This document shows positions 59,230-64,000 of a stretch of 64,000 bases of DNA, in pieces. Where the stretch lies: contig NZ_MOBX01000002.1 in NCBI RefSeq assembly GCF_003732425.1, positions 186,001-250,000 on the forward strand, in the 5' to 3' direction. This stretch comes from Pseudomonas fluorescens (GTDB lineage Bacteria > Pseudomonadota > Gammaproteobacteria > Pseudomonadales > Pseudomonadaceae). Both the position numbers and the translations under genes were made by a program. The notes under the pieces were generated by a model. That model worked only from the letters and a program-made list of their open reading frames with translations, searched no databases and was not told the DNA's origin. Numbering within the stretch: position 1 is the stretch's first letter; each line of letters begins with the position of its first letter.

Positions 59230-60572
59230 ACTCCGCCATTGAACCAGCCATCGTTGCGCTTGAGCCACCAGGCTTGCGCGCCGAGGGTCAGGCTGCGCAG
59301 CACCATGAACAGCAGAAAAGTTATCCACAACCCATGGTTGCCCAGACCTTGCAGCGCCCAGGCGAACGGCAATAACAGCACCACGGTGATTAGCATGCCG
59401 TTGCGCATTTCCCGCGCGCGGGTGGCGCCGATGAACAGGCCGTCGAGCAGGTAGCTCCAGACCGCAATCAGTGGCAGCACGGCAAGGTAGGGCAGATAGA
59501 CGAACGCGGTGTCGCGCACGCTCTGGATGTCGGTCTGCATCTCGATGAACAGGTGCCCGGCCAACAGAAACAGCAGGGCAAAGCCGAGGCTGGCGATCAG
59601 TGACCAGCCGCCCGCGACCACCAGCGAGCGACGCAGGGCCAGGCGATCACGGGCGCCGATGGCGTGTCCGCACAAGGCTTCGACGGCATGGGCCAGACCG
59701 TCCAGCGCATGCGCGGTCAGCAGCAAGCCATTGAGCAGCAGCGCGTTGGCGGCTACCGTCGAATCGCCCAATCGCGCGCCTTGCACGGTGATCAGGAAAA
59801 ACACCGATTGCAACGCCAGGCTGCGGATGAAGATATCGCGATTGACTGCCAGCAAGGGGCGCCAGCTCTGCCAGATTCTCAGCGCTGCCCAAACGATGTG
59901 CCCCGGGTACGCGCGCAGCGCCTTGCGAGTCAGCAGCAGGCCGAGCAGGGCGCCGCTCCATTCGGCAATCACCGAGGCCCGCGCCGAACCCACCACGCCC
60001 CAGTCCAGGCCGATGACGAACCACAGGTTGAGGACGATGTTGATCAGATTGGTGGTCAGCAGAATCGCCAGCGGCGCCCGGGCGTTTTGCGTGCCGAGGA
60101 ACCAGCCGACCAGCGCATAACTGGCCAGCGCGGCGGGCAGGCCGAACAGCCGCGTGTGGAAGAAATCCCGGGTGAGCTGACCCAGTTCCGCCGACGGTTG
60201 CATGAAGTGCAGTGCAACGCCGCTCAGCGGTACGCCCAGCGTGCCGAGCACCAGCGCCAGTCCCATCGCCAGCAGCAAGCCCTGCAACAGAATCTGCCGC
60301 AATGCCGCACCGTCACTGCGTCCGGCGGCCTGCGCGGCAAACCCGGTGGTGCCCATGCGCAGAAAGCCCATGGCCCAGGCAAGAAAGGTATAGAGGCTGG
60401 CGCCGACTGCCACTGCGCCCAGTTGATGGGCGTGGGGCAAGTGACCGATGACGGTGCTGTCGACCAGCGCCACCAGCGGTACGGAAATATTGGAAAGAAT
60501 CATGGGCGCGGCGAGTGCCCAGACCTTGCGGTGCGTCGGGCGGTCGCGCCAGTCGGCGATCAGGTTGGACAT
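59223..60572 (-). CDS. MATE family exporter, DinF-like
   Basis: 449 residues with about 12 membrane helices. The opening HRKVWALAAPMILSNISVPL and LVALVDSTVIGHLPHAHQLG are typical of the DinF branch of MATE transporters. These exchange drugs or metabolites for Na+ or H+. AAGGAG lies seven bases before the ATG. It converges with the hydrolase gene, overlapping it by 7 bp at the 3' ends. Confidence 0.94.
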   Translation of the reverse strand: MSNLIADWRDRPTHRKVWALAAPMILSNISVPLVALVDSTVIGHLPHAHQLGAVAVGASLYTFLAWAMGFLRMGTTGFAAQAAGRSDGAALRQILLQGLLLAMGLALVLGTLGVPLSGVALHFMQPSAELGQLTRDFFHTRLFGLPAALASYALVGWFLGTQNARAPLAILLTTNLINIVLNLWFVIGLDWGVVGSARASVIAEWSGALLGLLLTRKALRAYPGHIVWAALRIWQSWRPLLAVNRDIFIRSLALQSVFFLITVQGARLGDSTVAANALLLNGLLLTAHALDGLAHAVEALCGHAIGARDRLALRRSLVVAGGWSLIASLGFALLFLLAGHLFIEMQTDIQSVRDTAFVYLPYLAVLPLIAVWSYLLDGLFIGATRAREMRNGMLITVVLLLPFAWALQGLGNHGLWITFLLFMVLRSLTLGAQAWWLKRNDGWFNGGVH

Positions 60573-60619
60573 GCGGGCTCCTTGGGGGAGCGGGGATTGT
60601 AGCGATTCATGCGATCCAG

Positions 60620-60707
60620 GTGGGAGCGAGCCTGCTCGCGAAGCCTAAGTGTCCGTCGGCGCAGATTTCGGGTGTGCTGGCCATTCGCAAGCAGGCTCGT
60701 TCCCACA
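60620..60707. repeat. REP pair, family B, diverged right arm
   Basis: Left arm GTGGGAGCGAGCCTGCTCGC; the right arm reads GCAAGCAGGCTCGTTCCCAC with two changes. Between the MATE gene and the small membrane protein. Confidence 0.88.
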
Positions 60708-60720
60708 GAGGGCGGTGGTG

Positions 60721-61014
60721 TCAGTGAATAATCCAGCTAAGCAGCCACAACCCCAGCAACAACCAGATGATCCCGGCAATGATCGACGCATTCATGAACG
60801 CGCGAATCGCCGACCATAACAACATCAGCCCGACAATCAGGGCGATGATGCTGATGATCGAAGTATCCATGCCCAGGGTTCTGGCCAGCCCGTCGACAAA
60901 GTTGCCACCGGCATTGCTCAAAATGTTGAACAAGCCACTGAGGCCATCGACGATAAAACGGATGATTGAGCCGAGTGCCTGACCAAGCCATTCGAAAAAG
61001 CTTTCTACCTGCAT
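60721..61014 (-). CDS. Small membrane protein of unknown function
   Basis: 97 residues from MQVESFFEWLGQ with AGGA seven bases upstream; an upstream ATG at 61077 is less likely. An amphipathic N-terminal part is followed by two C-terminal hydrophobic segments (IISIIALIVGLMLLW and IIAGIIWLLLGLWLLSW). No known family recognised. It is flanked on both sides by family B REP pairs. Confidence 0.75.
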   Translation of the reverse strand: MQVESFFEWLGQALGSIIRFIVDGLSGLFNILSNAGGNFVDGLARTLGMDTSIISIIALIVGLMLLWSAIRAFMNASIIAGIIWLLLGLWLLSWIIH

Positions 61015-61102
61015 GTGTGCATCCTGATGAAAGAGCTGAGCCTTGGGCCACAACGCGGGTGGCCGAGTTCCCTGCATGATAGAAGGTTTGCACCAATCCC
61101 GT

Positions 61103-61190
61103 GTGGGAGCGAGCCTGCTCGCGAATACGGTGGATCAGATAACTGATGGGTTGAATGACACACCGCTTTCGCGAGCAGGCTCGCTCCCAC
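61103..61190. repeat. REP pair, family B
   Basis: Inverted arms GTGGGAGCGAGCCTGCTCGC and GCGAGCAGGCTCGCTCCCAC around a loop of about 48 bases, before the mazG-like gene. Confidence 0.93.
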
Positions 61191-61259
61191 AATAGATCAT
61201 CTGCGCTGCTTGCCTTCAGGTCGTATCCCCCCGAAGCTATACGCCTTCAGGAGAGCCCG

Positions 61260-61562
61260 ATGAACCTTGTTGAACTGACCGAACGCCTGCACGCCATTCG
61301 CGACCGCAATGACTGGCGGCAATTTCACAGCCCGAAAAACCTCGCCATGGCCGCCAGTGTCGAGATGGCCGAACTGGTGGAAATCTTCCAGTGGCTGACG
61401 GAAGACCAGTCGCGCCAGTTGCCCGCCGATAAACTCGCCCACGCCGGGCAGGAAGTCGGCGATATCGTGCTGTACCTGTTGCTGCTGTGCAGCGAGTTGG
61501 GGCTGGACATGAATGAAGTGGTGCGCGCCAAGCTCGCCGACAGCGAACGGCGGTTCAGCTGA
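61260..61562 (+). CDS. MazG-like nucleotide pyrophosphohydrolase
   Basis: 100 residues. The metal-binding pairs EMAELVE near residue 35 and QEVGDIVLYLLLL near residue 66 give the EXXE...EXXD pattern of the MazG/iMazG fold. Such small members clean modified or excess nucleoside triphosphates. RBS AGGAG lies six bases before the ATG. The stop overlaps the cmoM start (TGATG). Confidence 0.92.
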   Translation: MNLVELTERLHAIRDRNDWRQFHSPKNLAMAASVEMAELVEIFQWLTEDQSRQLPADKLAHAGQEVGDIVLYLLLLCSELGLDMNEVVRAKLADSERRFS

Positions 61563-62311
61563 TGAGCGACCGGCATTTCGATCAGTTGGCGACGCGGTTC
61601 GCCGAAAAAATCTATGGCGGCGCCAAAGGTGCGATTCGCCTCGCGGTGTTGCAGGCCGACCTTATCGAGGCACTGCCGGATCGCCCGTTGCGGGTGCTCG
61701 ACATTGGCGGCGGTCTCGGCCACATGTCGCTGTGGCTGGCCGAGCGCGGTCACGAGGTGACCTTCACCGAGCCGGCCGCACCGATGCTTGAAGGCGCGCG
61801 CCAGCGCTTCGCCGACGCGGGGCAAACGGCGACGTTCATCCAGGCATCGTGGCAGGAACTGCTCGGGCAGCTCACTGAACCGTACGATCTGGTGATCTGC
61901 CACGCCGTGCTGGAATGGCTCGCCGAACCCCACGCAATCCTGCCGGTGCTGCATCAACTCACCAAGCCCGACGGCTGGTTGTCGCTGGCGTTCTACAACC
62001 GCGATGCGCTGATTTACCGCAACCTGCTCAAAGGCCATTTCAAGAAAATGCGCAAGAACAGCATGGCCGGGGAAAAGCAGAGCCTGACCCCGCAGCAACC
62101 CCTTGATCCACGGGAACTGGCAACGCAACTCGAAGGCTTGTGGCGGGTCGAAACCCAGAGCGGGATCCGGGTTTTTCATGACTACATGCCGGTGGAATTC
62201 CAGGCCCGCGCCGAACTCGCGGATTTGCTCGAGATGGAGCTCGCTCACCGCCGTCACCCAAGCTTCGCCGGGCTTGGGCGCTACTTGCACTGGATCTGCC
62301 GGCCGATCTGA
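61562..62311 (+). CDS. cmoM: tRNA 5-carboxymethoxyuridine methyltransferase CmoM
   Basis: 249 residues. SAM-dependent methyltransferase that methylates cmo5U at tRNA position 34. The opening DRHFDQLATRFAEKIYGGAK, the SAM loop VLDIGGGLGHMSLWLAERGH, CHAVLEWLAEPH and GIRVFHDYMP all match E. coli CmoM from memory. It follows mazG-like with a one-base stop/start overlap and precedes the lipoprotein genes by about 12 bp. Confidence 0.93.
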   Translation: MSDRHFDQLATRFAEKIYGGAKGAIRLAVLQADLIEALPDRPLRVLDIGGGLGHMSLWLAERGHEVTFTEPAAPMLEGARQRFADAGQTATFIQASWQELLGQLTEPYDLVICHAVLEWLAEPHAILPVLHQLTKPDGWLSLAFYNRDALIYRNLLKGHFKKMRKNSMAGEKQSLTPQQPLDPRELATQLEGLWRVETQSGIRVFHDYMPVEFQARAELADLLEMELAHRRHPSFAGLGRYLHWICRPI

Positions 62312-62323
62312 TCGGAGCGCGAC

Positions 62324-62938
62324 ATGAAAGCACAATCCGGGTTACTGCTGATCTGTCTGGGGTTGGCTGCTTGCCAGAGCAGCAACCCGTACGTGGCGCA
62401 ATCGCGGCCCTTGCCGCCGGCGCCAGCGCAAGCCGCCACTACGTTTGACCGCAGCGCGTACCCGGCGCCGCCGCGTGATTACGGGCGCTATCGCAGCTGG
62501 GCCTGGCTCAACGGGCAACTGCCGCCGGGCACGGCCTGGGCGGACTCGGCGCAAGTCGCCGAAGCGGTGAGCAATGCCCTTGATCAGCGCGGTTTGCGCC
62601 CGTTGCATGACAACCGCCCGGCCGACCTGTTGGTCAGCGCCAATCTGCGTCTGGAAACCCGTCTGCGTCAGGTCCAGGACGACTATGGTTACTACGGCGG
62701 TGGATACGGCGGCTATGATCGCTACGGTCGCGGTTATGGCATGTACAACACGGTGCCGATCGTGCGTACTTATTCCGAGCAGGTTGTGGTGGTGCAGGTC
62801 AATCTGTTCGACGCCGGCAGCGGGCAACCGGTCTGGAGTGCCAGTGCCGAAACCGCGAACAAGGGCAGCGAAATCGATCGCACCGATTCGATCCGCGAAG
62901 CTGTGGAAAAGGCCCTGTCGGCGTATCCTCCGAGTTAG
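62324..62938 (+). CDS. DUF4136 lipoprotein, copy 1
   Basis: 204 residues. Lipobox LAAC with Cys17. A Pro/Ala-rich linker leads to the DUF4136 domain ([25 protein letters not shown]), with an inserted Gly/Tyr-rich loop near residue 125 ([17 protein letters not shown]). Function unknown; envelope location is clear. Its paralogue follows 54 bp downstream. Confidence 0.9.
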   Translation: MKAQSGLLLICLGLAACQSSNPYVAQSRPLPPAPAQAATTFDRSAYPAPPRDYGRYRSWAWLNGQLPPGTAWADSAQVAEAVSNALDQRGLRPLHDNRPADLLVSANLRLETRLRQVQDDYGYYGGGYGGYDRYGRGYGMYNTVPIVRTYSEQVVVVQVNLFDAGSGQPVWSASAETANKGSEIDRTDSIREAVEKALSAYPPS

Positions 62939-62992
62939 CTTTCTGCCAACGGGAAGCTGCCGCAGGTTCATGTCTTCAACCGGAGAAAAACC

Positions 62993-63550
62993 ATGTTCCG
63001 CCGTCTCGCTTTACTGGCCATGGCCGCGCTGCTCAGCGCCTGCGCGGCCAACCAGGTCAACCACGACTTCGATGCTAGCCGCGACTTTGCCGCCTATCGC
63101 AGCTGGAGCTGGAAAGACCCCGCCCTGCAATATCGCCCCGATGATCCACGAATCAAAAGCGACCTGACCGAGCAACGTATCCGCCAGGCCGTTGCCGACC
63201 AGCTCGATCAGCGTGGCTTGCGCCCGGCAGCGGCGGGGGCCAAGGCTGACCTGAATGTGCAGACCTACCTGATCGTCGAAGATCGTCAGCAGCAAGTGAC
63301 GACCAATTACGGCGGCGGTTGGGGTGGCCCGTGGAATGGTTACTGGGGCGCGCCGATGTACAACGAGACGCGCAACATCACCTACAAAGTCGCGACCATT
63401 CAGGTCGATTTGCTCGACGGCAAGGACGGCAAACTGGTGTGGCGCGGCAGCGATGAGCAAATGCTCGCCAGCAGGCCGAATCCGCAGGATCGCAGCAATG
63501 CCATCCGCGAGACTGTCGGGCGGATTCTGGCCAACTATCCACCGCGCTGA
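62993..63550 (+). CDS. DUF4136 lipoprotein, copy 2
   Basis: 185 residues. Lipobox LSAC with Cys17. It shares with copy 1 the blocks [19 protein letters not shown] and IQVDLLDGKDGKLVWRGS, so the pair arose by duplication; it has a shorter Gly/Trp-rich loop (GGGWGGPWNGYWG). A terminator follows. Confidence 0.9.
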   Translation: MFRRLALLAMAALLSACAANQVNHDFDASRDFAAYRSWSWKDPALQYRPDDPRIKSDLTEQRIRQAVADQLDQRGLRPAAAGAKADLNVQTYLIVEDRQQQVTTNYGGGWGGPWNGYWGAPMYNETRNITYKVATIQVDLLDGKDGKLVWRGSDEQMLASRPNPQDRSNAIRETVGRILANYPPR

Positions 63551-63563
63551 ATCTGTTCAGGAA

Positions 63564-63592
63564 AAACGGGAGCCCTTGAGCTCCCATTTTTT
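63564..63592 (+). terminator. Rho-independent terminator after the DUF4136 pair
   Basis: GGGAGC-CCTTGA-GCTCCC stem followed by ATTTTTT, 14-40 bases after the stop. Confidence 0.88.
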
Positions 63593-63610
63593 GGCCCTGC
63601 GACGCCCCCC

Positions 63611-63695
63611 TGTAGGCGCTGTCGAAGGCTGCGATCTTTTGATTTTGCTTTTTCGAGGCCAAGATCAAAAGATCGCAGCCTTCGGCAGCTCCTAC
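63611..63695. repeat. REP pair, family A, diverged left arm
   Basis: The left arm reads TGTAGGCGCTGTCGAAGGCT with two changes from the family sequence; the right arm is standard. Confidence 0.9.
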
Positions 63696-63754
63696 GGGGG
63701 ATTGCGCGTCTACACTCAGTTGCACCAATGGAGCTAGCGGCAAAGGAGTGCGCC

Positions 63755-64000
63755 ATGTCGCCTCGTTCGCGATTCAACAGCCCGGCCCGGCAGCGCGGGG
63801 CGATTGGCTTGATGGCGGCGGCCACCCTCAGTCTGGCGGTGGTGATGCTGCTGTTGGTGGTCGACACCGGCCGCTTGTACATGGAACAACGCAAATTGCA
63901 GCGGGTGGTGGACAACGCCGCCCTCGAAGCCGTCAGTCGTGGCGGCGATTGCCAACCGGGCCTGAGCGCCGCCAGTTACGCCGGACAAAGCGCCGTGCGC
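63755..64000 (+). CDS. TadG-like Flp pilus assembly protein (partial)
   Basis: The first 82 residues are in the window; the gene runs off the end. An AAAGGAG ribosome site precedes the ATG. Basic start, then QRGAIGLMAAATLSLAVVML, a pseudopilin-like membrane segment, and LQRVVDNAALEAVSRGGDC, the usual TadE/TadG pattern. Probably the first gene of a tad pilus or similar locus to the right. Confidence 0.82.
   Translation, partial: MSPRSRFNSPARQRGAIGLMAAATLSLAVVMLLLVVDTGRLYMEQRKLQRVVDNAALEAVSRGGDCQPGLSAASYAGQSAVR

Overview
The window is chromosomal DNA of a Pseudomonas, most likely of the P. fluorescens group. This is inferred from high GC, dense operons, four families of paired REP palindromes typical of fluorescent pseudomonads, and a conserved minus-strand block (retS-purD-purH-fis-dusB-DUF3426-prmA-accC-accB-aroQ-ctpL-gcbA) followed on the plus strand by DUF2333-nudix-yciH-speA. 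That order matches, from memory, PA4856 to PA4839 of P. aeruginosa PAO1. No rRNA, tRNA, CRISPR array, insertion sequence or prophage is visible.

Layout. 1-5.4 kb: urea ABC importer urtABCDE (minus; urtE cut by the window edge) with a GG-N10-GC sigma-54 promoter in front of urtA. 5.6-5.9 kb: a small exported protein made of VDSFPD repeats, probably of the 7(1)-knot family. 6-11.2 kb: a copper-acquisition operon (two DUF2946 proteins, PCu(A)C chaperone, OprC-type TonB receptor, PepSY membrane protein) with a palindrome over its predicted promoter. 11.2-11.5 kb: an orphan HigA-like antitoxin. 11.9-19.4 kb: divergent cobalamin genes (cobK-cbiD-cobL to the left, cobG-cobH-cobI-cobJ to the right).

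19.7-34.1 kb: the standout region. Two tandem giant genes encode proteins of about 2,365 and 2,354 residues built like the large clostridial toxins TcdA/TcdB: an N-terminal helical segment, a GT44-type glycosyltransferase with the TcdB active-site residues at TcdB spacing, a papain-like (C58/YopT-like) Cys-His-Asp region where clostridial toxins carry their C80 protease, a TcdA/TcdB-type pore and delivery domain, and a beta-rich C-terminus without obvious CROP repeats. Each gene ends in its own terminator, the spacers are AT-rich, and no secretion partner lies next to them. The copies differ at key sites: copy 1 has Glu at the expected third protease position, and copy 2 has His where copy 1 (and TcdB) has Ser in the ExxSxW motif.

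34.2-51.1 kb: marC and the housekeeping/signalling block above, including RetS (Gac/Rsm switch), a CtpL-like chemoreceptor and the GcbA-like diguanylate cyclase. 51.5-56 kb: DUF2333, nudix, Sui1-like factor, arginine decarboxylase. 56.2-59.2 kb: a small type VI secretion group (short VgrG, DUF4123 adaptor) followed by an alpha/beta-hydrolase lipoprotein. 59.2-64 kb: MATE exporter, small membrane protein, MazG-like pyrophosphohydrolase, CmoM, two DUF4136 lipoproteins and the start of a TadG-like pilus-assembly gene cut by the window end.

The parts are mostly independent. The likely common themes are nutrient uptake (urea, copper), B12 synthesis and lifestyle switching (RetS, GcbA), with the giant toxins and the VgrG group as accessory weaponry.
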